Origin: Streptomyces griseoluteus
Lineage (GTDB): Bacteria > Actinomycetota > Actinomycetes > Streptomycetales > Streptomycetaceae
DNA: 64,000 bases
Direction: 5' to 3'
Assembly: GCF_004784465.1 (NCBI RefSeq)
Contig: NZ_SRRU01000006.1
Location: forward strand, 248,001 to 312,000
Position 1 is the first letter of the stretch. The number at the start of each line of letters is the position of its first letter. Positions 28,193 through 37,800 of the stretch are shown here, piece by piece. Made by a program: the position numbers and the translations under genes. The notes beneath the pieces are model-generated. The model did no database searches. It was not told where the DNA came from and worked only from the letters and a program-made list of their open reading frames with translations.

Positions 28193-30121
28193 GTGCCGCT
28201 GCTGACCCGCATCACGGGACCGCGCGATCTGGACCGGCTCAGCCTGGAGGAGCTGAACCAGCTTGCTGAGGAGATCCGGACCTTCCTCGTGGAGGCCGTG
28301 TCCAAGACAGGCGGTCACCTCGGCCCCAACCTCGGTGTGGTGGAGCTGACCATCGCCCTGCACCGGGTCTTCCACTCGCCCGCCGACAAGGTGCTGTGGG
28401 ACACCGGCCACCAGTCCTACGTCCACAAGCTCCTCACCGGGCGTCAGGACTTCTCCCGCCTGAAGATGAAGGGCGGCCTCTCCGGCTACCCGGCGCAGAG
28501 CGAGTCCGAGCACGACGTCATCGAGAACAGCCACGCCTCCACGGTGCTGGGCTGGGCCGACGGCATCGCCAAGGCCAACGAGCTGAAGAAGTCCGACAAC
28601 CGCGTGGTCGCGGTCATCGGCGACGGCGCGCTGACCGGCGGCATGGCCTGGGAGGCGCTCAACAACATCGCCGAGGCCAAGGACCGCCCGCTCGTCATCG
28701 TCGTCAACGACAACGAGCGCTCCTACGCGCCCACCATCGGCGGCATGGCCAACCACCTGGCCACCCTGCGCACCAGCGACGGCTACGAGCGCTTCCTCGC
28801 CCGGACCAAGGACCTGCTGGACCGCACCCCGGTCGTCGGCCGCCCGCTCTACGACACCCTGCACGGCGCCAAGAAGGGCCTGAAGGACTTCATCGCCCCG
28901 CAGGGCATGTTCGAGGACCTCGGCCTGAAGTACGTCGGCCCGATCGACGGCCACGACATCGAGGCGCTGGAGTCGGCGCTGGCGCGCGCCAAGCGGTTCG
29001 GCGGCCCGGTCATCGTGCACTGCCTCACCGAGAAGGGCCGCGGCTACCAGCCCGCCCTCCAGGACGAGGCCGACCGCTTCCACGCGGTGGGCAAGATCCA
29101 CCCCGACACCGGCCTGCCCATCGCCTCCTCCGGTGCCGACTGGACCTCCGTCTTCGGCGAGGAGATGGTGAAGCTCGGCGAGGAGCGCGAGGACATCGTC
29201 GCGATCACCGCGGCCATGCTCCAGCCGGTCGGCCTGGACAAGTTCGCCAAGCGCTTCCCCGAGCGGGTCTACGACGTCGGCATCGCCGAGCAGCACGGTG
29301 CCGTCTCCGCGGCCGGCCTCGCGCACGGCGGGGTGCACCCGGTCTTCGCGGTGTACGCCACCTTCCTCAACCGCGCCTTCGACCAGGTCCTGATGGACGT
29401 AGCCCTCCACAAGTGCGGCGTGACCTTCGTCCTGGACCGGGCCGGTGTCACCGGTACCGACGGCGCCTCCCACAACGGCATGTGGGACATGTCGATCCTC
29501 CAGGTCGTGCCCGGCCTCAGGCTCGCCGCCCCGCGCGACGCCGACCAGGTCCGCGCCCAGCTGCGCGAGGCCGTCGCCGTCGAGGACGCGCCGACCGTGG
29601 TCCGCTTCTCCAAGGGCGCCGTCGGCCCCGCCGTACCGGCCCTGCGCCGGGTGGGCGGCATGGACGTGCTGCGCGAGCCGGGCACCGAGCGCCCGGACGT
29701 GCTGCTGGTGTCCGTGGGCGCGCTCGCCCCGATGTGCCTGGAGATCGCCACGCTGCTCGACAAGCAGGGCATCTCCACCACCGTGGTCGACCCCCGCTGG
29801 GTCAAGCCGGTGGACGAGGCGATGGCCCCGCTCGCCGAGCGGCACCGGGTCGTCGTCACCGTCGAGGACAACAGCCGCGTCGGGGGTGTCGGCTCCGCGA
29901 TCGCCCAGGCGCTGCGCGACGCGGGCGTGGACGTGCCGCTGCGCGACTTCGGCATCCCGCCCCGCTTCCTCGACCACGCCTCGCGCGCCGAGGTCATGGC
30001 CGAGATCGGACTGACCGCCCCGGACATCGCCCGCCAGGTCACCGGTCTGGTCGCCAAGATCGACGGCCGCTTCGGCCAGGAAACGGACGCCATGGACTCG
30101 GTGGAGTCCGCGCGGGAGTAG
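28193..30121 (+). CDS. dxs: 1-deoxy-D-xylulose-5-phosphate synthase, 642 aa
   Basis: It condenses pyruvate and glyceraldehyde-3-phosphate to DXP, the first step of the MEP isoprenoid pathway, using thiamine diphosphate. The TPP/Mg motif GDGALTGGMAWEALNN is at residues 143-158, His in TGHQSYVHK at about 73, and the transketolase pyrimidine domain carries the conserved Glu in YDVGIAEQHGA. GTG 28193 is chosen for AAGGAGG at 28181-28187. Length matches the family (about 640). Streptomyces often has two dxs copies; this is the chromosomal-core type. The stop codon lies inside the left arm of a long inverted repeat. Confidence 0.96.
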   Translation: MPLLTRITGPRDLDRLSLEELNQLAEEIRTFLVEAVSKTGGHLGPNLGVVELTIALHRVFHSPADKVLWDTGHQSYVHKLLTGRQDFSRLKMKGGLSGYPAQSESEHDVIENSHASTVLGWADGIAKANELKKSDNRVVAVIGDGALTGGMAWEALNNIAEAKDRPLVIVVNDNERSYAPTIGGMANHLATLRTSDGYERFLARTKDLLDRTPVVGRPLYDTLHGAKKGLKDFIAPQGMFEDLGLKYVGPIDGHDIEALESALARAKRFGGPVIVHCLTEKGRGYQPALQDEADRFHAVGKIHPDTGLPIASSGADWTSVFGEEMVKLGEEREDIVAITAAMLQPVGLDKFAKRFPERVYDVGIAEQHGAVSAAGLAHGGVHPVFAVYATFLNRAFDQVLMDVALHKCGVTFVLDRAGVTGTDGASHNGMWDMSILQVVPGLRLAAPRDADQVRAQLREAVAVEDAPTVVRFSKGAVGPAVPALRRVGGMDVLREPGTERPDVLLVSVGALAPMCLEIATLLDKQGISTTVVDPRWVKPVDEAMAPLAERHRVVVTVEDNSRVGGVGSAIAQALRDAGVDVPLRDFGIPPRFLDHASRAEVMAEIGLTAPDIARQVTGLVAKIDGRFGQETDAMDSVESARE

Positions 30122-30224
30122 GGCCTGTCTTCCGGGTCTGGCCGGCTCGGGCCGGCGGTGCCTTTCTGGCCGAGCCGTGCGTGCCAGGGCCCACGACCCC
30201 GGCAAGATCCGGAAGACAGGCCCT
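30120..30224. repeat. MITE-like element with 16-bp perfect terminal inverted repeats
   Basis: AGGGCCTGTCTTCCGG (30120-30135) and CCGGAAGACAGGCCCT (30209-30224) are perfect 16-bp inverted arms around 73 bases. An inner pair CGGCTCGG (30143-30150) / CCGAGCCG (30170-30177) nests inside, so the whole 105 bases can fold. There is no coding capacity. The left arm overlaps the dxs stop codon TAG (30119-30121). It may be a mobile miniature element or a composite terminator. Confidence 0.55.
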
Positions 30225-30245
30225 GACCACCCGAACGCCACATCT

Positions 30246-30289
30246 CCGGGCCGGTTCTGCTGCCTCCTCAGGTGGCGGAACCGGCCCGG
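30246..30289. terminator. 12-bp hairpin before the amino-acid permease
   Basis: CCGGGCCGGTTC (30246-30257) and GAACCGGCCCGG (30278-30289) are perfect arms around a 20-nt loop. It lies 84 bases before the permease start, and may terminate dxs transcription or be a leader structure of the permease mRNA. Confidence 0.4.
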
Positions 30290-30372
30290 TTGCGTGAACC
30301 TGCCATTGCCGGGGCACCCGCACCCCGTCCCTCTCGATCATGTCGAGGACGACAAGCGTGGGAGGTAGGTAC

Positions 30373-31872
30373 GTGAGCACGCTCTTCCGTACGAAGAACG
30401 TCGAGCAGTCCATCCGGGACACCGAGGAACCGGAGCACTCGCTCAAGAAGTCCCTCTCCGCCCTCGACCTGACCGTGTTCGGTGTCGGTGTCATCATCGG
30501 CACCGGCATCTTCGTGCTGACCGGCCAGGTGGCGAAGAACAACGCGGGTCCGGCGGTGGCCATCTCCTTCGCCGTCGCCGGTGTGGTCTGCGGCCTGGCC
30601 GCCCTCTGCTACGCCGAGTTCGCCTCGACGGTTCCGGTGGCGGGGTCGGCGTACACGTTCTCGTACGCCTCGCTCGGTGAACTGCCCGCCTGGACCATCG
30701 GATGGGACCTGGTGCTGGAGTTCGCGCTCGGCACGGCGGTGGTGGCGGTCGGCTGGTCCGGGTACATCCGGTCGCTGTTCGACAGCTGGGGCTGGCACCT
30801 GCCGGCGTACCTGTCCGGACGGGACGGCGCGAGCGGGTTCGGTTTCGACATCCTGGCGGCGGCCCTGGTGCTGCTGCTCACCTGCGTGCTCGTGGTCGGC
30901 ATGAAGCTGTCCGCACGGATCACCTCGGCCGTCGTCGCCATCAAGGTGGTCGTCGTCCTCATCGTGATCGTGGCGGGCGCCTTCTTCGTGAACGGCGACA
31001 ACTACAAGCCGTTCATCCCGCCGGCCCAGCCGCAGGAGGCGGGCGCCAGCCTCAAGGCACCGCTGATCCAGCTCATGTTCGGCTGGGCCCCGGCCAACTT
31101 CGGCGTGATGGGCATCTTCACCGCCGCCTCGGTGGTGTTCTTCGCGTTCATCGGCTTCGACATCGTCGCCACGGCCGCCGAGGAGACCCGCAACCCGCAG
31201 CGGGACATGCCGCGCGGCATCCTCGGCTCGCTGTTCATCTGCACGGTGCTGTACGTGGCGGTGTCCCTGGTCGTCACCGGTATGCAGAAGTACACCGAGC
31301 TGTCGGTGGAGGCGCCGCTCGCGGACGCCTTCAAGGCGCTCGGGCATCCCTGGTTCGCGGGCATCATCAGCTTCGGCGCGGCCGTCGGCCTGACCACGGT
31401 GTGCATGATCCTGCTGCTCGGTCAGACGCGGGTGTTCTTCGCCATGAGCCGCGACGGCCTGCTGCCCCGCTTCTTCTCCCGCGTCCACCCGCGCTTCCGC
31501 ACCCCGCACCGGCCGACCATCCTGCTGGGCGTGCTCATCGCGATCATCGCGGGCTTCACCAGCCTGAGCGAACTGGCCGAACTGGTCAACATCGGCACCC
31601 TGTTCGCGTTCATCGTGGTGGCGATCAGCGTGATCATCCTGCGCAAGACCCGCCCCGACCTGCCCCGCGCCTTCCGCACCCCGCTGGTCCCGGTGCTGCC
31701 GATCGTCTCGGTGTGCGCCTCGCTGTGGCTGATGCTGAACCTGCCCGCCGAGACCTGGCTGCGGTTCGCCATCTGGATGGCGATCGGCTTCGTCGTCTAC
31801 TTCCTCTACGGCCGCACGCACAGCCGCCTGGCCCGCGAGGAGCAGCCCGAGGAGACCCCGAAGTCGACCTGA
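30373..31872 (+). CDS. APC-family amino-acid permease (cationic type), 499 aa
   Basis: Cytoplasmic-membrane amino-acid transporter of the APC superfamily, CAT/YhdG branch. It has about twelve helices; the first carries the family motif GVGVIIGTGIFVLTG (about residues 37-51). Other typical stretches are AGSAYTFSYASLGELPAWTI, FFAFIGFDIVATAAEETRNP and LGQTRVFFAMSRDGLLP. The substrate is probably a basic or broad range of amino acids, by family only. GTG 30373 is chosen for GGGAGGT upstream. It appears monocistronic. Confidence 0.88.
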   Translation: MSTLFRTKNVEQSIRDTEEPEHSLKKSLSALDLTVFGVGVIIGTGIFVLTGQVAKNNAGPAVAISFAVAGVVCGLAALCYAEFASTVPVAGSAYTFSYASLGELPAWTIGWDLVLEFALGTAVVAVGWSGYIRSLFDSWGWHLPAYLSGRDGASGFGFDILAAALVLLLTCVLVVGMKLSARITSAVVAIKVVVVLIVIVAGAFFVNGDNYKPFIPPAQPQEAGASLKAPLIQLMFGWAPANFGVMGIFTAASVVFFAFIGFDIVATAAEETRNPQRDMPRGILGSLFICTVLYVAVSLVVTGMQKYTELSVEAPLADAFKALGHPWFAGIISFGAAVGLTTVCMILLLGQTRVFFAMSRDGLLPRFFSRVHPRFRTPHRPTILLGVLIAIIAGFTSLSELAELVNIGTLFAFIVVAISVIILRKTRPDLPRAFRTPLVPVLPIVSVCASLWLMLNLPAETWLRFAIWMAIGFVVYFLYGRTHSRLAREEQPEETPKST

Positions 31873-31903
31873 GCCGGACGCCGGTCCGCGCTACGGGGGA
31901 ACC

Positions 31904-32296
31904 TCAGCCGAGGGCCGTACGCGGACCGGCGACCTCGGCGCCCAGCGCGCCCACCCGGCGCCGCAGCTCGCGGTCGGCGGTCACCACCAGGCGGTCCCGG
32001 TCGGCGGACCCGGCGACCAGCTCCACGATCCAGTCGTCCCCGCTGCCCGGCGCGGACTCCACCCGCACCCCCGGCACCGACTCGACCCCGCGCGCCGCGC
32101 CCTCCACCACCAGCACGATCTCCGCCGGGTCGGTCCGCCCCGGCAGCCCGTCACTGGCCAGCCGGTCCCGCAGCCGCTCGGCGGCCCCCTTGCGGTCCTT
32201 CCACCAGCCGTCCGGCCGCGAGCCCATCACATTGGCACCGTCCACGATCGCCAGCAGGGGATCGTCCTGACCCGGAACACCCTGTACGTCGCCCAT
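31904..32296 (-). CDS. NYN/PIN-like RNase-type protein, 130 aa
   Basis: Relatives are often annotated as NTP pyrophosphohydrolase, but the visible motifs fit a NYN (YacP-like, PIN-fold) nuclease: LLAIVDGANVMGSRPDGWW, EIVLVVEGAA, and DDWIVELVA with LVVTADRELRRRV. The conserved Asp/Asn (D19-x-x-N22 in VDGANV) and the later acidic residues would bind metal. ATG 32296 is chosen; upstream sequence in frame overlaps the divergent gene. RNA as the substrate is inferred from the family. Confidence 0.65.
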   Translation of the reverse strand: MGDVQGVPGQDDPLLAIVDGANVMGSRPDGWWKDRKGAAERLRDRLASDGLPGRTDPAEIVLVVEGAARGVESVPGVRVESAPGSGDDWIVELVAGSADRDRLVVTADRELRRRVGALGAEVAGPRTALG

Positions 32297-32368
32297 AGGA
32301 CCAGGGTCCCACGGGAGCCGCGCGGGGGCGCGGTCCGGAGCCCGGAGCAGGCAGCTTATGGTGATGCG

Positions 32369-33388
32369 GTGAACGGCGACTGGCTCATACGCGGCCGCGA
32401 CGGCCGGCTCGGTGTCTACAGCCCCACGGACGACGGCGTCCTGTCGCGGGCGGAACACCGGCCGGGCGGCGGCTGGACCGCCCCGCGCAGGGTGGGCGGC
32501 GAACAGAAACTGCGCCCCGGCCTCGGAGTGGGCCAGGGCGCCGACGGTTATGCCCACCTCGTCTCCTGGCACCCGGCGGCCGGCGGCGAGGCGGTCCTGA
32601 CGCACTCCACGCACTACCGGCCCGACCTCACCGCCATGGACTGGACCCCGCTCGGGCACCCCAACGGCAAGGGACCCGTCACATCGGACCCGGCGGTCGC
32701 GGTGGACCACCAGGGCCGGGCCCATGTCTTCGTGGTCAACGGCGGCCAGGGCCTGAGCATGGTCGCCCAGCGGGAGAAGGGCGGCTGGGCCCCCTGGCGC
32801 GACCTGAACGGCTCACGGGTCCAGAACGGCCTGGCCGCGGTGACCGGGGAGACCGGCCTGGTCGCGGTCTACGGGGCGGTGCCCGGCGGCATCGTGCACT
32901 GGACCCAGGAGAAGCCGGGCAAGCAGGTCGCCGTCGCCGAGTCGCTGTTGGCGCGGGTCCGGCCCGGCACCCTGGCCGCTCTCGCCACCTCGGAGCGGAG
33001 CACGACCGTGTTCTACACCGACACCGAGGGCATGTTGTGCGCCTGGCGTCCGGGCTGGGCGCCCGTGGCGCTGCTGCCCGCGGCGGGTCCCGGCCCGGTG
33101 AGCGCGGCGCGCTGCCTGCTCGACGGCCACGACTGCACCGTGCTGGCCCAGCGCGCGGCGAGCGGCCGGGTGGCCGTCGCCGCGTATCCCACGGAGGCGG
33201 AGTCGGCGGGCGCCTGGTGGGCCGAGTCGGGCCCGGTGCTGCCGGAGGACGCGCGGGTCTTCCTCGCCGGCGACGCGGACCTCGGCAGGCTGACCGCGGC
33301 CGCGCTGTCCCCGTCGACCGGACGGCTCGTCCTCACCCACCGCAAGGACGAGCCGGGTCTCGCGCTGGAGCCCTGGCGGGAGGTCTGA
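32369..33388 (+). CDS. Hypothetical beta-propeller-like protein, 339 aa
   Basis: I do not recognise a specific family. About seven repeating units with W/GxW and DP-x-V-A-V-D-x-x-G-x-x-H-V-F-V motifs suggest a PLL/fucolectin-like beta-propeller, for example SDPAVAVDHQGRAHVFVVNG and GGWAPWRDLNGSRVQNGLAA. There is no signal peptide or membrane helix, so it is probably cytoplasmic, which is unusual for a lectin-like propeller. GTG 32369 is the assumed start. Function is unknown. Confidence 0.65.
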   Translation: MNGDWLIRGRDGRLGVYSPTDDGVLSRAEHRPGGGWTAPRRVGGEQKLRPGLGVGQGADGYAHLVSWHPAAGGEAVLTHSTHYRPDLTAMDWTPLGHPNGKGPVTSDPAVAVDHQGRAHVFVVNGGQGLSMVAQREKGGWAPWRDLNGSRVQNGLAAVTGETGLVAVYGAVPGGIVHWTQEKPGKQVAVAESLLARVRPGTLAALATSERSTTVFYTDTEGMLCAWRPGWAPVALLPAAGPGPVSAARCLLDGHDCTVLAQRAASGRVAVAAYPTEAESAGAWWAESGPVLPEDARVFLAGDADLGRLTAAALSPSTGRLVLTHRKDEPGLALEPWREV

Positions 33389-33406
33389 CCCCCGCCTTCC
33401 CGTGAC

Positions 33407-33431
33407 GGCGCCGCCCCTACGGGGTGGCGCC
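33407..33431. terminator. Bidirectional hairpin between convergent genes
   Basis: GGCGCCGCCCC (33407-33417) pairs with GGGGTGGCGCC (33421-33431), 11 bp with one G-T pair and loop TAC. It lies 18 bases after the propeller gene and overlaps the stop codon region of the LCP gene. Confidence 0.55.
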
Positions 33432-34502
33432 GCCGCGCGCGGGCGACTTCTTGGCCGACTCGGGGATGGTCCCGTCGGAGCGCAGGGCGCTCCAGAGCTG
33501 CTTGGCCTGAGGCTCGGCGGCCACGACCCGGTTGGGGTCCTGGGTGTCGTACCGGACCGGCAGCATGATCGTCTCCATGGTGGAGGTGTCGACGCCGTTC
33601 ATGCTGCGGCTGAACTCGGCCAGCTTGGTGAGGGAGGCGAGCCCGGAGTCGGTGGTGAGCGCGGTGGTGAGGTCGTCGGCCACGGCGTACGCCTTGGTGG
33701 GGCTGCCCATCAGGTCCTGCTTCTTGATCTCGGCGAGCAGGGCCATCAGGAACTTCTGCTGCATCCCGATCCGGCCCAGGTCGCTGCCGTCGCCGATGCC
33801 GTGCCGGGTGCGGACGAACTGGAGCGCCTCGGTGCCGTTGAGGCGGTGGGTGCCGGCGGCGAGGTCCAGCCCGCTGGAGGAGTCGTGGATGTCGCGGTCG
33901 ACGGTGACGGGCACACCGCCTATCGCGTCGACCAGGCCCTTGAACCCGGCGAAGTCGATCTCCACGAAGTGGTCGAGCCGTACGCCCGACATCTTCTCGA
34001 CCGTCTTGACCACACAGGCCGGACCGGCCGAGGAGTAGACCGAGTTGAACATGACGCGGTTCGCCGAGGGCAGCTTCGTCCCGTCGTCCTTGACGCACTC
34101 GGGGCGGCTGACGAGGGTGTCGCGCGGGATGCTGACGGCGACGGCCTGCTTGCGGCCCTCGGGTATGTGGATCACCAGCGCCGTGTCGGAGCGGGCTCCG
34201 GCGACATGCCCGGTGCCGAGCCCGGCGTTGGCCCCGGCGCGCGAGTCGGAGCCGAGGACCAGTACGTTCTGCCCGGAGGTGGGCAGTTTGGCGGGGCGGT
34301 CGTCCCCGAGGGACTTGTCGAGGTCGACGCCCTTGATGTTGCGGTTCAGGCCGCTGTAGAGCCAGTAGCCGGTGCCGCCCGCGGCAATCAGCAGGACCAG
34401 CAGCGTGAGCAGCACGATGCGTCCGCCGCGCTTCTTGGGGCGGGGTGAGGTGCCGTCACCCGGCGGCGCCTCGGCAGGGCGGGGCTCGGTGGCATGCGTC
34501 AT
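33417..34502 (-). CDS. LytR-CpsA-Psr (LCP) family glycopolymer ligase, 361 aa
   Basis: LCP proteins transfer lipid-linked glycopolymers (wall teichoic acid, teichuronic acid) onto peptidoglycan outside the membrane. A proline-rich cytoplasmic N-terminus is followed by one helix (about 28-50: RIVLLTLLVLLIAAGGTGYW) and the catalytic domain. Conserved residues are visible: VLGSDSRAG, AVSIPRDTLV, and the arginine-rich FVRTRHGIGDGSDLGRIGMQ. It is divergent from the TagF-like polymerase gene at 34876, consistent with making and attaching the same wall polymer. Confidence 0.92.
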   Translation of the reverse strand: MTHATEPRPAEAPPGDGTSPRPKKRGGRIVLLTLLVLLIAAGGTGYWLYSGLNRNIKGVDLDKSLGDDRPAKLPTSGQNVLVLGSDSRAGANAGLGTGHVAGARSDTALVIHIPEGRKQAVAVSIPRDTLVSRPECVKDDGTKLPSANRVMFNSVYSSAGPACVVKTVEKMSGVRLDHFVEIDFAGFKGLVDAIGGVPVTVDRDIHDSSSGLDLAAGTHRLNGTEALQFVRTRHGIGDGSDLGRIGMQQKFLMALLAEIKKQDLMGSPTKAYAVADDLTTALTTDSGLASLTKLAEFSRSMNGVDTSTMETIMLPVRYDTQDPNRVVAAEPQAKQLWSALRSDGTIPESAKKSPARGGATP

Positions 34503-34875
34503 GGGCGTGTCGGTTCCTCTCCGGAACAGGCTCCGCGAAGGCGGAGTCGCAGGGCCCGGTGGGGGGAGGCCGGCCCGTTGATCTTTGTGAAGCGTCAGGG
34601 GAGAACTATAAGCAACTCTTGTCGGTCATCTGGGGGTAGAAGAGCGTGCGCGACCGGGCACGGACGGGGCAGAGCTCCTCTTGACCTTGGTTAAGTTTCA
34701 CATAAGATGTGCTGAAACTGTGAGCATCGATGGCCGAAAAATTCGCTTCATGTTCGCGGATCCGTGTGACGCCCAAAAGAGTTGGGGTTGTCCGGGCGTG
34801 CCGATCGACGGGGTGGACGTCCAACGTGGCGGGGCACGCCCTTCGTTGGACGGCATATGCGGGTAGGAGCATGAG
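34503..34875. other. Divergent promoter region between LCP and TagF-like genes
   Basis: This 373-base gap has an AT-rich middle (about 34600-34760), unusual for the window. A likely promoter for the plus-strand gene is TTGACC (34681-34686), a 16-bp spacer, then TAAGAT (34703-34708). On the minus strand TATAGT near 34605-34610 could be a -10 for the LCP gene. No gene is supported. Confidence 0.5.
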
Positions 34876-37800
34876 TTGGCGGATCGTCCGCGTCTGAGCA
34901 TCGTGGTTCCCTTCCAGGACGTGGAGGTCTACCTCACCGAATGTCTGGAGTCGATCGCGCGCCAGTCCTTCCGTGACTTCGAGGTCATCCTCGTCGACGA
35001 CGGGTCCACCGACCGCTCGGCGTGGATCGCCGCCGGCTTCTGTGCGGCCGACCCCCGCTTCCGTCTGGTCCGCCAGCACTCGCACGGCCCGGGGCACGCC
35101 CGCAACACCGGCCTGCGCTCGATGCATCCGCGCGGGGAGTTCCTGGCCTTCGTAGACGGCGACGACGTGATACCCGAGTACGCCTACGAACTGCTGGTGC
35201 GCACCCTGGAGGAGTCCGGTTCGGACTTCGTGTCGGGCAACGTGCAGATGATGAACTCCACCAAGAAGTGGCAGTCCCCGCTGCACCGCACTCCCATGCA
35301 GAAGTCCCGGCGCGGCACCCACATCACGAAGTTCGACGCGCTCATCTACGACCGCACCGTGTGGAACAAGGTGTTCCGCCGCAGCTTCTGGGACGACCAG
35401 AGCATCACGTTCCCCGAGGGTGTGATGTACGAGGACTCCTGGGTCAACATGTACGCGCACTTCCGTGCTGCCAAGGTGGACGTCCTCAGCGACATCGTCT
35501 ACTTCTGGCGCCGCCGCGACGGCGGGGCGGCGCCGTCCATCACCCAGCGGTACACCGAACTCTCCAACCTGCACGACCGCGTTACCGCCGTGATGGCGGT
35601 CAGCCGCTTCCTCACCGACGAACGGTCGATGGCCGGCAAGGACAGCAAGCGCAAGTACGACACGGCCTGTCTCAAGTCCGACCTGATGCTGCACCTGAAG
35701 ATGCTCCCGGACGCCGACGAGGAGTATCAGCAGGCGTTCATGACGTGGGCCAATTGGTTCCTCGACCAGGCCGACCCGACCATCATCGACGAACTGCCCG
35801 CCGAGGCGCGGGTCAAGTGGCTCCTGGTCCGCGACTGGCGGCTGCCCGAACTGCTGGAGGTGGTCCAGTTCGAGCGCACGGGCGGACCGCTCCCCGTCCA
35901 GCGCCGCTTCCGCCGCTATCTGAAGTACCCCTTCCTCGGGGACCGGGAAGTCGGTCTCGACAAGAAGGCGTACCGCCTGGACCAGGAGTTCTCCCTCGCC
36001 GGAACACTGAGCGCGGCCCAGTGGAGCCCCGACGGCAACGAGTTGAACCTCACCGGCACCGCCTACGTCCGCTTCCTCAACATCCACAAGAAGCACATGT
36101 CGGTCAAGGCCATCGCGCTGCGCAACAAGAAGCAGGGCCGCATGGTCGTCGCCCCAGCCCGTACGACGTACGCCCCGCAGGCCACCGAACATTCCAAGCA
36201 GAATCGTTACTGCTACGACTGGGCGGGTTTCGAGACCCGTATCGACACCTCCCGGCTGAAGAGCAAGGGGGAGTGGGTGGAAGGCACCTGGGACGTGGCC
36301 GCCGGTGTGCTCAGCCGGGGTCTCTTCCGCTACCGGGGCATCAGCCGCGGGAGCGTGGGAACGGGCGCCAATCCGCCCCACCGGTACGTCGACAAGAACA
36401 CCCGGGTGCTGCCCGTCTTCCTCCAGGGCAAGCTCAAGCTGCGCGTGGAAGTCGTGCGCTGCCGCATCACCAACCACCGGATAGCGGGGGACCAGCTCGA
36501 ACTGCGCGGCGTCTATCTCGGCCCGACGGTGCCGGAGTGGGGAAAGCTCCGGGTCGCCAGCATGAACGGCGCCGGGCGCCACGACGCGTGGGCCCACTTC
36601 ACCCCGGGCGGTGAAGGCTGGAGCAGCTTTACCGTCCGCCTGCCGCTGCGGGTGCTGGTACCCGGTTCCCGCGCCGACGTGGCGGCCGGTCAGGAAGCGC
36701 CCCAGTCCTGGAACATGGGCAGCAACGGCTGGAAGACCACCTTCCACGTCGAGGGCCGCAAGATGACCATCTATCCGGTGATGGCCGACGACACCCCTGA
36801 CGGCCACTACCGCATGCCCGCCACGCTCCAGACTCCGGAGGGCGACCGGGAAATCGTCGTCCACCGCAACGGCTCCGGCTACCTCGTCCTCTTCGAGCGC
36901 GCCACGCTGCCCACCGTCACCCACGCCGCCTGGCGCCCCGACGGCGCGCTGGAGATCAGCGGCCGGTACGGCGCCGCCGACCAGCTCTCGGCCCAGGAGT
37001 ACCGTGACGCCCATCTGGTGGTGCGCTCCCGCGCCCACGGGGCCGAACGCGCCGTCCCGCTGACCTGGGACGGCAAGCGCTTCAGCTCCGTTCTCACCCC
37101 CGCCGCGATGCGGACTCTGGCCGGCGACATCCCCCTCGCCGCCGGGCGCTGGGACTTCTTCCTGCGCCGTCAGGACCTGTCAACGGTGGCTCGCGAGGAC
37201 CGCCTCGAAGACCTGATGTGCAAGATCGAGCAGGACCTCATCGGCGACTTCCCGCAGGACCGCGAGGAGAACGAGCGCCGTTACGAGCTCCAGGCCGAGG
37301 CGTACGACCGTCTCTCCCTGCTGGTGCACTCCGCGATGCCCGACCACGCCCGCGGTCCCTACCGGCAGAAGCTGCTGCGTACCAAGGCGTACCCCGCGGC
37401 CCGCCGGAACCCGGTGCGTCCCGCGATCCTCTACGACGCGTTCAAGGGCACCCAGTACTCCGACAGCCCGCGCGCCCTGCACGAGGAACTGGTGCGCCGC
37501 CACTGCGACTTGGAGCATCTCTTCGTCGTCCGGGACGATCAGGTACAGGTACCGCCCACGGCGACACCGGTCCGCATGTGGTCGCCGGAGTGGTACGAGG
37601 CCCTGGCCACCAGCCGGTACGTCGTGGCCAACAACCACCTCCCCGACTGGTTCCAGAAGCGGGACGGCCAGGTCGTCGTACAGACCTGGCACGGCACGCC
37701 GCTGAAGAAGATCGGCCACGACATCGAGGCCATCCACTTCGCCGACCAGAGCTATCTGGAGCGCGTGGCGAAGGAGGTGCTGAACTGGGACATGCTGGTC

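Noticed and set aside
34681..34866. A 61-residue plus-strand frame in the LCP/TagF intergenic region
   Set aside because: It starts inside the proposed promoter, has no ribosome site, and its codon use differs from neighbouring genes.
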